Of a stretch of 64,000 nt of DNA, positions 1 through 8,624 are shown one piece after another. Positions within the stretch are counted from its first letter, which is position 1. Every line of letters starts with the position of its first letter. The position numbers and the translations under genes are program-made. This DNA comes from Pelotalea chapellei (GTDB lineage: Bacteria > Desulfobacterota > Desulfuromonadia > Geobacterales > Pseudopelobacteraceae), in assembly GCF_018531195.1 (NCBI RefSeq), contig NZ_JAHDYS010000007.1, positions 154,011 through 218,010 on the forward strand, given 5' to 3'. The notes beneath the pieces are model-generated. The model was not told where the DNA came from. It was given only the letters and a program-made list of their open reading frames with translations, and did not search any database.

Positions 1-454
1 TACGATCGAGTATGGTCAACGGTTCAGCAATTACCTTTGCCGAAGCATCACCGGTCATGGGGATCTCACCCCGTGTAAGGCGTGGCGCGCCCATGTTGAC
101 CCGCACCTTTTCTATTTTTCCGTCACTGCCTGGAACAAGCTGCAAGGTAAGAATACCGGCACCGGTTTCGGCAGTGATCTCCGTTTTGGATACAATGCCA
201 TGGTCATGGGCATATTTGGCAACGCAGCGGATGCCGTTACCGCACATTTCCGATTCGGAGCCGTCGGAGTTGAACATGCGCATGCGCACATCGGCTACCT
301 CGGAAGGCATTATCAGGATCAATCCATCCGAGCCAACGCCGAAATTTCTGTTTGAAACCTGTATGGCGACCTGTTGTGGATTTGTTATCGTTTCTTCAAA
401 ACAGTTCACATAGACGTAGTCGTTGCCGGCACCCTGCATCTTGGTGAATTTCAT
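1..454 (-). CDS. dapF: diaminopimelate epimerase, 5' part only
   Basis: Converts LL- to meso-diaminopimelate in the lysine and peptidoglycan pathway, in the cytoplasm. The minus-strand frame begins [16 protein letters not shown] and carries the active-site signature EMCGNGIRC with its first catalytic Cys, followed by the expected [13 protein letters not shown] stretch. About 151 codons are present; the C-terminal half with the second catalytic Cys lies beyond the left edge, so this is cut by the window, not a broken gene. The ATG at 454 is preceded by GAGGATGGAACACG, an acceptable ribosome site. It is divergent from the carbonic anhydrase gene, about 200 bases apart. Family assignment is secure from the signature. 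Confidence 0.95.
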   Translation of the reverse strand, partial: MKFTKMQGAGNDYVYVNCFEETITNPQQVAIQVSNRNFGVGSDGLILIMPSEVADVRMRMFNSDGSESEMCGNGIRCVAKYAHDHGIVSKTEITAETGAGILTLQLVPGSDGKIEKVRVNMGAPRLTRGEIPMTGDASAKVIAEPLTILDR

Positions 455-651
455 CGTGTTCCATCCTCTTATGCACTTGGAATTCCAGAGTGCGCAATAT
501 ATAACAAAAAGCACTTGGTCAACAAGCAAATAAATACCGCCCAAAAGGCTTAAACACTCAGTTTGCCGGGCCTTCTTCCCAGGCAGATTGCCAACAGAGG
601 TTTAAGCAGGTATACTTCACCGCCCAGAAATTAATGAGGAGAACCGGACAG

Positions 652-1185
652 ATGATCAGACCATTCCAGGGCATGCAGCCCTCAATTGACCCAAGCGCCT
701 TTGTGGCCGAGACTGCGGTTATCATCGGCGACGTCATAATGGGTCCCCAGAGCAGTGTCTGGTATAACTGCGTAGTGCGCGGCGATGTAAACTCGATCCG
801 CATCGGGGCGCGCAGCAATGTGCAGGATCTGAGCATGCTGCATGTAACCCACAAAAAGCATGCTGAAGATCCGGGGGCACCGCTGATCATCGGCGATGAC
901 GTCACCATCGGCCACAGTGTTACCCTGCACGGCTGCACACTGGAAAACGGTTGTTTCATCGGCATGCAGGCAATGGTAATGGATAAGGCCGTGGTTGGCG
1001 AAGGAGCTTTGGTCGGTGCGCGGGCGCTGGTTACCGAAGGTACTGTGATCCCGCCCCACACCCTGTGGGTAGGGGCACCGGCCCGGTACAAACGGGATCT
1101 GACCGCTGATGAAATCGCCTGGCTGGCAAAATCTGCCGGAAACTATGTGAAGTATTCACTTCAGTACATCAATGACACTCCCTGA
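652..1185 (+). CDS. gamma-class carbonic anhydrase-like hexapeptide-repeat protein
   Basis: A 177-aa left-handed beta-helix protein of the gamma-carbonic anhydrase/YrdA type. Visible hallmarks are VVRGDVNSIRIG, NVQDLSMLHVTH and IGHSVTLHGC, which place the three metal-binding histidines at the usual spacing; a C-terminal helix starts near LTADEIAWLAKSAG. The family either hydrates CO2 or acts as an uncharacterised trimeric metal protein; activity cannot be read from sequence. I start at 652, not at the in-frame ATG at 634, because AGGAG (637-641) sits 10 bases upstream of 652 and overlaps the other codon. The stop overlaps the next ATG (TGATG), suggesting translational coupling. Confidence 0.9.
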   Translation: MIRPFQGMQPSIDPSAFVAETAVIIGDVIMGPQSSVWYNCVVRGDVNSIRIGARSNVQDLSMLHVTHKKHAEDPGAPLIIGDDVTIGHSVTLHGCTLENGCFIGMQAMVMDKAVVGEGALVGARALVTEGTVIPPHTLWVGAPARYKRDLTADEIAWLAKSAGNYVKYSLQYINDTP

Positions 1186-2072
1186 TGCCTAAACCAGCAG
1201 TAAATCCTCTTGTAGCGGTGTTTGTCGGAGTGATTGCCGTCTCGTTCTCGGCTCTTTTCGTACGGCTCTGTACCGCACCGGCCCTGATCATTGCAACCTA
1301 TCGGCTGTTATTCACCTTTCTGGCGCTGGCCCCTTTCACGTTGATGCAGCCGCGGATTCTGCTGGCTCTTGATCGCCGTCAGATACTGCTTTCAGCCGCC
1401 AGCGGACTGTTTCTGGCCCTGCATCTAGTGACCTGGTTTACCTCGCTCAGGTACACCAGTGTGGCCAGCTCCACAGTGCTGGTTACCACCCAGCCAGTGT
1501 TCGTCGTCATTGGCTCATTGCTTTTTTTCAAGGAGCACATTTCCCGCCGCGCCATCTTCGGGGGCTGCCTGGCTCTGCTGGGAAGTGTCATCATCGGGGC
1601 TTCCGACTTTAAAGCCGGAGGGACCGCCTTGTACGGTGATCTCCTCGCCTTGCTCGCAGCTGTCCTGGTATCGGGATATCTGCTGATCGGTCGGCAACTG
1701 CGCAAGGACATCCCTCTCCAGGGGTACACCTTTGTGACCTACGGCGTCAGCTCTTTGACACTGACCCTTGCCGCCCTGGTCAGCAAAACCCCTTTTACCG
1801 GATATCCGGCCCGGGATTGGCTGCTATTCATTGCCTTGGCGTTAGTTTGCACCGTCATGGGCCATACCGTATTCAATTGGGTGCTCAAATATGTCTCTGC
1901 TTCAGTGGTCTCAGTCAGCATCCTGGGAGAGCCGCTGGGAGCCATCCTGTGGGCCGGCATCTTTCTGGGGGAACCGCCGGAGCTGCGTCAGATTATCGGC
2001 GGCTCAATTATTTTCTGCGGTCTTTATCTTTTTACTCAGGTAACAGCCAAAGCGCCCCAGCCTGCACAATAA
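1185..2072 (+). CDS. EamA/DMT-superfamily transporter
   Basis: A 295-aa inner-membrane protein with about ten hydrophobic segments in two repeated EamA halves (roughly residues 8-140 and 150-285). The second half ends with the family-typical stretch SVVSVSILGEPLGAILWAG, where the Glu in LGEP is conserved. Family members export metabolites, amino acids or drugs; the substrate cannot be inferred. The start codon overlaps the stop of the carbonic anhydrase gene, and the ybaK-like gene begins 21 bases downstream, so it lies in an operon. Confidence 0.88.
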   Translation: MPKPAVNPLVAVFVGVIAVSFSALFVRLCTAPALIIATYRLLFTFLALAPFTLMQPRILLALDRRQILLSAASGLFLALHLVTWFTSLRYTSVASSTVLVTTQPVFVVIGSLLFFKEHISRRAIFGGCLALLGSVIIGASDFKAGGTALYGDLLALLAAVLVSGYLLIGRQLRKDIPLQGYTFVTYGVSSLTLTLAALVSKTPFTGYPARDWLLFIALALVCTVMGHTVFNWVLKYVSASVVSVSILGEPLGAILWAGIFLGEPPELRQIIGGSIIFCGLYLFTQVTAKAPQPAQ

Positions 2073-2093
2073 AAACAAGGACGGTAAAATTCA

Positions 2094-2573
2094 ATGAACG
2101 AAAAACTCAGCCCCAGTGCACGTAAGGTTCAAGACGCTCTGGACGCATGCGGAGTCGCCTGCCTCGTGCAGGAACTGGCCATCAGCGCACGCACCGCTGC
2201 CGAAGCTGCCGAGGCGGTCAACTGCCATGTCGGTCAGATCGTCAAGTCACTGATCTTCAAGGGCAGCCGATCCGGCGCTCCGGTTCTGGCACTGGTAAGT
2301 GGCAAGAATCGAGTCAATGAAGCACTCTTGGAAACAGCTTGCGGAGAACCGGTAGGCAAGGCCGATGCAGCTTTCGTTCGTGAACGTACCGGTTTCGCCA
2401 TCGGCGGGATACCTCCTCTGGGACACCTGGAACCGCTCAGTCCGATCATTGACCAGGACCTGCTGCAATATCCGGAAGTCTGGGCAGCGGGCGGCACGCC
2501 CCATGCCCTTTTCCGCATTACCCCTGCCGAGTTGGTAGCCATCACCGGCGGCCAGACTGCCCCTCTCAGCTGA
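2094..2573 (+). CDS. YbaK/ProX-type aminoacyl-tRNA deacylase
   Basis: A 159-aa single-domain protein of the YbaK/EbsC family, which hydrolyses mischarged aminoacyl-tRNAs in trans (Cys-tRNA-Pro, Ala-tRNA-Pro and similar). The core shows VGQIVKSLIFKG, with the conserved Lys, then ALVSGKNRVN and FAIGGIPPLGH, in the order and spacing of the family. The length matches free-standing deacylases, not the INS domain of ProRS. It lies between two EamA transporter genes (21 and 11 bases away). Which tRNA pair it clears is unknown. Confidence 0.9.
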   Translation: MNEKLSPSARKVQDALDACGVACLVQELAISARTAAEAAEAVNCHVGQIVKSLIFKGSRSGAPVLALVSGKNRVNEALLETACGEPVGKADAAFVRERTGFAIGGIPPLGHLEPLSPIIDQDLLQYPEVWAAGGTPHALFRITPAELVAITGGQTAPLS

Positions 2574-2584
2574 ACACAATCCTG

Positions 2585-3490
2585 ATGACAATTACTACAG
2601 AGCATAACCAGACTCGCCAGGGGCTTATCTACGGCCTGCTGGCATATCTTATCTGGGGTTTTTTCCCGGTTTATTTCAAGATGCTGCACGGCATTCCTCC
2701 CTTGGAAGTGGTAGCCCACCGCATTGTCTGGTCAGTGCTCTTTCTGCTGATACTGACAGCCTGTTCCCGGCGCTGGAGCGAGGTTCGGGCTGCATTCCGC
2801 TCCCGTCAGGTTTTGGCGACACTGATCGGTTCAACCTTGCTGATCTCAATCAACTGGCTGGTCTTCATCTATGCAGTGGCAAAAGGGCAGGTACTCCAGT
2901 CAAGCCTGGGCTACTTCATGACCCCGCTGATCAATGTGCTTCTGGGTGTCATTTTTCTGCGGGAGCGCCTGCGGCCGCTCCAGATCGCCAGCCTGCTGAT
3001 GGCAATGGCCGGTGTGGCAATATTGACATCCCGGGTAGGCGCCATACCCTGGATTGCCCTGGCGCTGGCGTTTTCCTTCGGCCTCTATGGACTGCTGCGT
3101 AAAACGGTACGGGTTGAGTCCATGGCCGGCCTGCTGGTGGAGACCTTGCTGACCGGCCCCCTGGCACTCGGGTATCTGCTCTGGCTAGCCATTGATCAAT
3201 CCGGCTCATTCCCTAACGCCACCGATCGTGGGGCCCTGTTGCTGCCCCTGGCCGGCATCCTGACCGCCACGCCGCTGGTATTGTTTGCATCCGCCGCACG
3301 CCGTCTGAAACTGGCCACGATCGGCTTTCTGCAATACATCACTCCCAGTTTGCATTTTGCCTTGGCCGTAACGGTCTATGGTGAAACCTTTACTCGGACC
3401 CACCTGCTGACATTCCTGCTGATCTGGAGCGGACTGGCTTTGTACAGTGCCGATGCAGTACTCTCTTTTCGTACAAAGAGCTTCAGGTAA
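2585..3490 (+). CDS. rarD: RarD-type EamA transporter
   Basis: A 301-aa ten-helix membrane protein. The N-terminal half has GLLAYLIWGFFPVYFK and EVVAHRIVWS, and further on QVLQSSLGYFMTPLINVLLG, all strongly characteristic of the RarD subfamily of drug/metabolite transporters. RarD substrates are poorly defined; the E. coli name came from chloramphenicol sensitivity. It is the last gene of the carbonic anhydrase-EamA-ybaK run, 11 bases after the deacylase gene. About 125 bases separate it from the Nramp gene, so a new promoter there is possible. Confidence 0.9.
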   Translation: MTITTEHNQTRQGLIYGLLAYLIWGFFPVYFKMLHGIPPLEVVAHRIVWSVLFLLILTACSRRWSEVRAAFRSRQVLATLIGSTLLISINWLVFIYAVAKGQVLQSSLGYFMTPLINVLLGVIFLRERLRPLQIASLLMAMAGVAILTSRVGAIPWIALALAFSFGLYGLLRKTVRVESMAGLLVETLLTGPLALGYLLWLAIDQSGSFPNATDRGALLLPLAGILTATPLVLFASAARRLKLATIGFLQYITPSLHFALAVTVYGETFTRTHLLTFLLIWSGLALYSADAVLSFRTKSFR

Positions 3491-3615
3491 GCACCTTAGC
3501 CGAGGCTCGACAACCACCGGTCCTACGGGTATTATTCTTTCAATTTCACGATGGTTCTCTGAATGCATGCGGATTTTCTGTCTCACCATTTTGATTGCCA
3601 AGGATACTTGCTCCC

Positions 3616-4872
3616 ATGAAATGGCTCTCGCACATCGGCAGACAGGCCTCCCGTCTGGCAGCCTTCGAACTGTTCCGCTACATCGGTCCCGGTTTTTTCG
3701 TTACCGTCGGTTTTATCGATCCGGGTAATTGGGTGACAAACGTTGCAGCAGGATCGAATCACGGGTACCAATTACTCTGGGTGGTAACTCTGTCCACAGT
3801 CATGCTGATTATTGTGCAGCATAATGCCGCCCATCTCGGCATCGTCACTGGCCTGTGCCTCTCCGAAGCTGCCTCCACCCATTTCCACCCCTGGCTGCGC
3901 AACCTGATCCTTGGCAGCGCCATGGCGGCCTGCATCTCAACCGCATTGGCAGAGCTGCTGGGTGCGGCCATTGGTCTGCAGATGCTGACCGGTCTGCCAT
4001 TACCAGCAGGAGCCCTGCTCTCATCCGGTTTCGCGATCTACATGCTCTATTCCAAAAACTACAAGCTGCTGGAAAAATGGATCATGGGCTTTGTCTCCCT
4101 GATCGGATTGGCATTTCTGTTCGAACTGGCTCTGGCACAAGTCTCCTGGACATCTTCCCTGAAAGGTTGGGTTACCCCGGTCATACCGCTCGGAGCAATG
4201 CCGGTCATCATGGGAGTGCTGGGGGCAGTTGTCATGCCTCACAACATCTTCCTGCATTCCGAGGTAATCCAGAGCCGACAGCTGAACCTGCAGGGAGAGG
4301 CAGCAATCCGTAAACAGCTCAAATATGAGTTTCTTGACACCCTGACCGGAATGGGGGCTGGCTGGGCCATTAACAGCGCTATGATCATCATGGCTGCCGC
4401 TGTCTTTTATTCACGGGGGATACCGGTAACCGAACTCTCCCAGGTCACCCTGACCTTACAGCCGATCTTTGGCAGCCTTTCTGCCGATGTTTTCGCGATT
4501 GGTCTGATATTCGCCGGACTTGCCTCTTCTGTAACAGCGGCCATGGCTGGCGGCAGTGTTTTTGCCGGAATTTTTCTGGAACCTTTCGACATGACCGACA
4601 ACCATTCCAAACTGGGTGTCTATATCACCATTTTTGGCGGGCTGGCAGTGCTTCTGCTGCTGAAAAACCCCTTCACCGGCATCCTCTGGAGCCAGGTGGC
4701 TCTCAGCTTGCAGCTACCTTTTACCATTTTTCCGCTGATCTGGCTGACATCATCTCGCAAGGTGATGGGTACCTATGCCAACACCCCTTACGGCAAAAGC
4801 GTTCTCTGGCTGGTGGGATTAATTGTCATCGGCCTTAATGCGGCGCTGCTGATTGACATGTTCAAGAGCTGA
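3616..4872 (+). CDS. Nramp-family divalent metal transporter
   Basis: Proton-coupled importer of Mn(II)/Fe(II) in the inner membrane, 418 aa. The TM1 metal-binding motif is GFIDPGNWVTN (Asp and Asn ligands of DPGN) and the TM6 motif is VMPHNIFLHSEV (Met ligand and conserved His of MPH). About eleven hydrophobic helices follow the LeuT-like order. The ATG at 3616 is preferred over an in-frame TTG at 3595, since the conserved protein begins after it and AAGG lies 12-15 bases upstream. No Mn-sensing riboswitch or clear Fur/MntR box was recognised in the 125 bases before it. Mn versus Fe preference cannot be decided from sequence. Confidence 0.93.
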   Translation: MKWLSHIGRQASRLAAFELFRYIGPGFFVTVGFIDPGNWVTNVAAGSNHGYQLLWVVTLSTVMLIIVQHNAAHLGIVTGLCLSEAASTHFHPWLRNLILGSAMAACISTALAELLGAAIGLQMLTGLPLPAGALLSSGFAIYMLYSKNYKLLEKWIMGFVSLIGLAFLFELALAQVSWTSSLKGWVTPVIPLGAMPVIMGVLGAVVMPHNIFLHSEVIQSRQLNLQGEAAIRKQLKYEFLDTLTGMGAGWAINSAMIIMAAAVFYSRGIPVTELSQVTLTLQPIFGSLSADVFAIGLIFAGLASSVTAAMAGGSVFAGIFLEPFDMTDNHSKLGVYITIFGGLAVLLLLKNPFTGILWSQVALSLQLPFTIFPLIWLTSSRKVMGTYANTPYGKSVLWLVGLIVIGLNAALLIDMFKS

Positions 4873-4946
4873 CAAGGGGGAAATCCGTCTTGCCTGGGGC
4901 TGTCAATTCTGTTATTTTCAGGCAAATTAATCCTAGGAAAACAGCG

Positions 4947-5702
4947 ATGAAGGTAACCATACTGGGGAGTGGAACATCTACCGGCGTGCCGATGGTCGGG
5001 TGTAACTGCCGTGTCTGCTCCTCGCAAGATCCGCGGGATGCCAGGACACGGTCATCTCTGCTCATCCGCCATGGTGACCATACTATTCTTGTGGACACCT
5101 CTCCTGATCTGCGCTACCAAGCTCTGCGAGAACATATCAATCATATCGATGCTGTTCTTTTCACCCACTCCCATGCCGATCATGTCAATGGCATCGACGA
5201 TTTACGCGGCTTTCATTTCATCAACAGAACAGTCGTTCCCTGCTTCGCATCCCGTGCAACAACTGAAATCCTGTTAAATCACTTTCCCTATATCTTCAAG
5301 GAACAGGAAGGCTCAGGCTATAAACCGCTGCTAGATCCTCACATAGTCACAGACGCCTTTGAACTTTTCGGCTTGTCCATAACACCGATACCACTGGAAC
5401 ATGGTCACACCGCCACATTCGGCTATCGCATCGGCACCTTCGCCTACCTGACCGACTGCAACGCTATCCCCGACTCCTCTGAAGCCCTTCTGAATGGACT
5501 GGACCTGCTGATTATTGATGGGCTGCGCTGGAAACCGCATCCCTTCCACTTCAATATCGAAACTGCCATGGCTGCAACAGCCCGCCTGCAACCACGCCGA
5601 ACCATCCTGACCCACCTTTCCCACGATGTGCTTTACAGCGAAGGCGCTGCCCTGCCGGCAGGCTTCGAATTCGCCTATGACGGCCTGGAGTATGAGCTCT
5701 GA
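4947..5702 (+). CDS. metallo-beta-lactamase-fold hydrolase, PhnP-like
   Basis: A 251-aa cytoplasmic metallohydrolase. It begins MKVTILGSGTSTGVPMVGC, followed by CRVCSSQDPR (a PhnP-type Cys cluster), the metal motif THSHADHVNGIDDL, LEHGHTATFGYRIG, YLTDCN with a metal-binding Asp, and TILTHLSHD. This pattern matches phosphoribosyl cyclic phosphodiesterases such as PhnP, but many homologues in genomes without phosphonate genes have unknown substrates, and no phn genes are present here. ATG at 4947 is chosen because AGGA sits 8 bases upstream and the fold starts immediately. Its 3' end overlaps or abuts the next gene. Confidence 0.88.
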   Translation: MKVTILGSGTSTGVPMVGCNCRVCSSQDPRDARTRSSLLIRHGDHTILVDTSPDLRYQALREHINHIDAVLFTHSHADHVNGIDDLRGFHFINRTVVPCFASRATTEILLNHFPYIFKEQEGSGYKPLLDPHIVTDAFELFGLSITPIPLEHGHTATFGYRIGTFAYLTDCNAIPDSSEALLNGLDLLIIDGLRWKPHPFHFNIETAMAATARLQPRRTILTHLSHDVLYSEGAALPAGFEFAYDGLEYEL

Positions 5703-7632
5703 AATGACTGAGACAGTTTTTTCCCTCCCCACCCCCATTGAAGGTCAGCATCAGACAGATGCCTGCGACTCCCAGCCGACGACGCAAGAGAAGCACAAAC
5801 ATATCCGGCTGCACGGACACACTGGCGACCAGATCGAGTATTCAGTGATGGTGGCAGGCACTGACCCTTTCCAACATTATTTTTTCAGCGTTGTCCAGGA
5901 AGGTAATCATCTGCGTACGTTCTCTCCCGGAAACGAGTTTGTCGTTGCAACCCGAGGAATTACCTATCAGGGCAACGGCGGTTTTTTTTGTGAATATATG
6001 TTTGGTGTGGCCCAGCCATCCTCGGATCTATCCAAGCCCGAGATCATCAATCGGCTGATCATGTATGGAGCCCGTACAGATGATGCAACCGGCACTATTG
6101 TATTCAGTGATCACGCCACTGGCAGCGAAGGGTATGAAAAACTCTTTTTTGACGGCAATGCCGTGTGCAATTATTTTTTCTTTGTGCACACCCCAAGGCT
6201 CCCGCGACAGCTTAAATCCCAGCAGGAAGAACTGGTCAAACGCATTGGCAAGTCGATCAAACGCTCAACTGCTATCGGCAATGAGCGGGACGATGACTTG
6301 ATTGCGGAACTGTTTCCCCTGCTTCAGGATGATACGGCCCACCTTTACATCATCAAACTGATCAACCGGCCGCACCGCGAATATCGCGACCTGTTTCGCC
6401 AGCTTTACTTCCGCTGCAAAAAAATAGCTGATCACGATTTCAACCGTCTGGTCAATCTGGCGGCACATTACAATATTGACCCATACCAGCAGGAGCGCAT
6501 GCGCATCGATGTCATGTACCGCCATCCTGACAATAAGCGCATCGTGGATGAGTATCGCAACATCCTTCTGGCCTGCAGCGACAAAGGTGAAATCAGCAAC
6601 CTTGACAATGCCAGACTGACCCGCCTGAAAACGTTGTCCGTCCGTACAAAAATACCCGGAGCGCTTTTTCAGACACTCGATAAGATGCTGCAGAAAGAGT
6701 ACAACCTGATCGACCGCGAGGAAACCGACTATCTCGCCTCTACACGACAGATTCTGGAGGGTCTTTTCCTCAGGGAAAAGAACATTGTAAGTCACATCGA
6801 TCATGAGGATATGTACAGGTTGATCAGTGCAAAAAAAATCGCGGTGGAGAACCGCGACCGCTCTTTCGATCAGCTCATTTTGGATGTGAGCAGGGAATGT
6901 GATGAAAAGATACGTGATGGGGCCGACAGCTCATTGTTGAAAGATTTGTCCAGGGTGGTTGCTTTCCTTGACCGCTTTGACAGTGTTGCTAACCTGATAA
7001 GCCAATTGGCTTTCATGGAGAATGTCCGCATCAGCAAGCAGTTGCTGCGTGAAATGCTGGAGCACAAGGCGTCCTTTGACAGCCTGCAGAAGGATTGTTT
7101 CCATGAGCTTTTCATCAAGGATCTTTTTAGCAACATCTACCTGGGGCGGTTCGGCAGACGCAAGGTTGCTACTCTCATGGACGGCCTTGCCCGCATCGAA
7201 GCCCGCGCATCAACGATCGAAGAGCTGAATCAGAAACTGCATGAGATCGACCAGGAGGAACGGGCATCCCTGATTCTGGTCGAGCACGTGCGTGACCGCA
7301 TCCGCAATTTCTACTCAACGTTCAATACCGAGGCGGATCAGGAGAAACTGCGCCGTGAAGTACTGGAGGAGTTACGCATCAAGGGAAGCATTCAGGCAGA
7401 TGATATGGATCGTCTTTTCAATGAGGCTGTTATCACCATAAAGAAGGAAGCAATGTACCTTCACACCCTGCTTCCTACGATCGTGGCAGAAAAGAATCTG
7501 GTCTTGAGAGAAGATTTCCTGGAGAACTCCGGTCTCGATCGGTTCTACGTTGAAGAATTGGAACGGGAATATTATGAGAGGAACGAACTGGACATGGAGG
7601 AGCTGTACCAGATTCGTAAAGGACTGAATTAA
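5692..7632 (+). CDS. large conserved protein of unknown function (possibly TIGR04442)
   Basis: A cytoplasmic protein of about 646 aa without signal peptide or membrane segment. I do not recognise a catalytic motif. The N-terminal 170 residues look like a compact beta-rich domain (HIRLHGHTGDQIEYSVMVAG, TYQGNGGFFCEYMFGV); from about residue 190 onward the protein is highly charged and helical with heptad-like stretches. It resembles from memory the Geobacter-restricted TIGR04442 family, which is an unverified recollection. Start is uncertain: ATG at 5692 overlaps the upstream gene and GGAG is only 2 bases before it; ATG at 5704 has the same GGAG 13 bases upstream. The carotenoid-type gene follows after 5 bases, so the three genes form an operon. 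Confidence 0.75.
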   Translation: MSSEMTETVFSLPTPIEGQHQTDACDSQPTTQEKHKHIRLHGHTGDQIEYSVMVAGTDPFQHYFFSVVQEGNHLRTFSPGNEFVVATRGITYQGNGGFFCEYMFGVAQPSSDLSKPEIINRLIMYGARTDDATGTIVFSDHATGSEGYEKLFFDGNAVCNYFFFVHTPRLPRQLKSQQEELVKRIGKSIKRSTAIGNERDDDLIAELFPLLQDDTAHLYIIKLINRPHREYRDLFRQLYFRCKKIADHDFNRLVNLAAHYNIDPYQQERMRIDVMYRHPDNKRIVDEYRNILLACSDKGEISNLDNARLTRLKTLSVRTKIPGALFQTLDKMLQKEYNLIDREETDYLASTRQILEGLFLREKNIVSHIDHEDMYRLISAKKIAVENRDRSFDQLILDVSRECDEKIRDGADSSLLKDLSRVVAFLDRFDSVANLISQLAFMENVRISKQLLREMLEHKASFDSLQKDCFHELFIKDLFSNIYLGRFGRRKVATLMDGLARIEARASTIEELNQKLHEIDQEERASLILVEHVRDRIRNFYSTFNTEADQEKLRREVLEELRIKGSIQADDMDRLFNEAVITIKKEAMYLHTLLPTIVAEKNLVLREDFLENSGLDRFYVEELEREYYERNELDMEELYQIRKGLN

Positions 7633-7637
7633 ATAAC

Positions 7638-8504
7638 ATGGATCATTTTCTGGAAATCCTTATCGGCACGTTTACCATGCGCCCCTATGTTTTCGCTTTT
7701 TTCGGCGCCTTTCTGCTGGCTTGCGTCCCCCACGTCGGCTGGCGCAGGACCCTCACCTTTACCGTGGTCGGCTACCTGATCGCCTTTTCATCCGAATGGC
7801 TTTCCATCAACACCGGCTTTCCCTACGGCTGGTATTATTACATCGACACGACCAAAACACGGGAATTGTGGATTGCCGGCGTTCCCTTCTTTGATTCCCT
7901 TTCCTACGTTTTCCTCACCTACTGCAGTTATGCCACTGCGCTGTTCATCCTCTCCCCGCTTAAAAGCTGGCGATGGAATCTGGTTACTCTCGAAACCCGC
8001 AGTATCAGGCGCTCCATACCGGCGCTGGTCCTGGGAGCTTTTTTGCAAACCTTCCTGGACATAGTTATTGATCCTGTGGCGCTGCAGGGACATCGCTGGT
8101 TCCTGGGGCAGATTTATGGGTACCGCGAGCAGGGCATCCACTTTGGCGTACCGCTTTCCAACTATGGAGGCTGGTTGCTGACAAGCCTGGTGCTGGTAGC
8201 GGCTTTCCAGCTGATCGATGCCAGACGTCTGAGTGAGGCGCCAAAAGGAATCTTCAACCTTCCCTTCCGCTCACTGCTCGGGCCGGTGCTCTACCTCTCT
8301 GTGCTGCTGTTCAACCTGGGTGTAACTCTTTGGATCGGGGAGACATTCATGGCCCTGGCCGGTATCCTCATGTACACCCTGCCAGTGGTGCTGGTAGTCG
8401 TTCTAGCGCTGCAGCGGGTGAATCGTTATACCAAGGCCGACCTTGGTGAACATGTACGGGATTACCCCTGGACATCTGCAGGACGTGCAGGAACAAATCT
8501 CTGA
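7638..8504 (+). CDS. carotenoid biosynthesis-type membrane protein (DUF422/CruF-like)
   Basis: A 288-aa polytopic membrane protein with about seven hydrophobic segments. The segments FSSEWLSINTGFPYGWYYY, VPFFDSLSYVFLTYCSYA and FLDIVIDPVALQGHRW match the DUF422/CruF family, which includes 2'-hydroxylases and hydratases of C40/C50 carotenoids. No phytoene synthase or desaturase gene is in the window, so its role in carotenoid synthesis is inferred from family only. It starts 5 bases after the unknown 646-aa protein, so co-transcription is likely. The 120 bases after it hold no clear terminator. Confidence 0.78.
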   Translation: MDHFLEILIGTFTMRPYVFAFFGAFLLACVPHVGWRRTLTFTVVGYLIAFSSEWLSINTGFPYGWYYYIDTTKTRELWIAGVPFFDSLSYVFLTYCSYATALFILSPLKSWRWNLVTLETRSIRRSIPALVLGAFLQTFLDIVIDPVALQGHRWFLGQIYGYREQGIHFGVPLSNYGGWLLTSLVLVAAFQLIDARRLSEAPKGIFNLPFRSLLGPVLYLSVLLFNLGVTLWIGETFMALAGILMYTLPVVLVVVLALQRVNRYTKADLGEHVRDYPWTSAGRAGTNL

Positions 8505-8624
8505 CTTCTGTCCCTGACTTCCTGCATCACCCGGCCGCCTTCAGCAGGTACAGGCTCCTAGGAAATTTGTCAGCGTTGAGAATTTAATTTTTTTGCTACA
8601 AAAAAGAATATGAGGGATAAGGGT

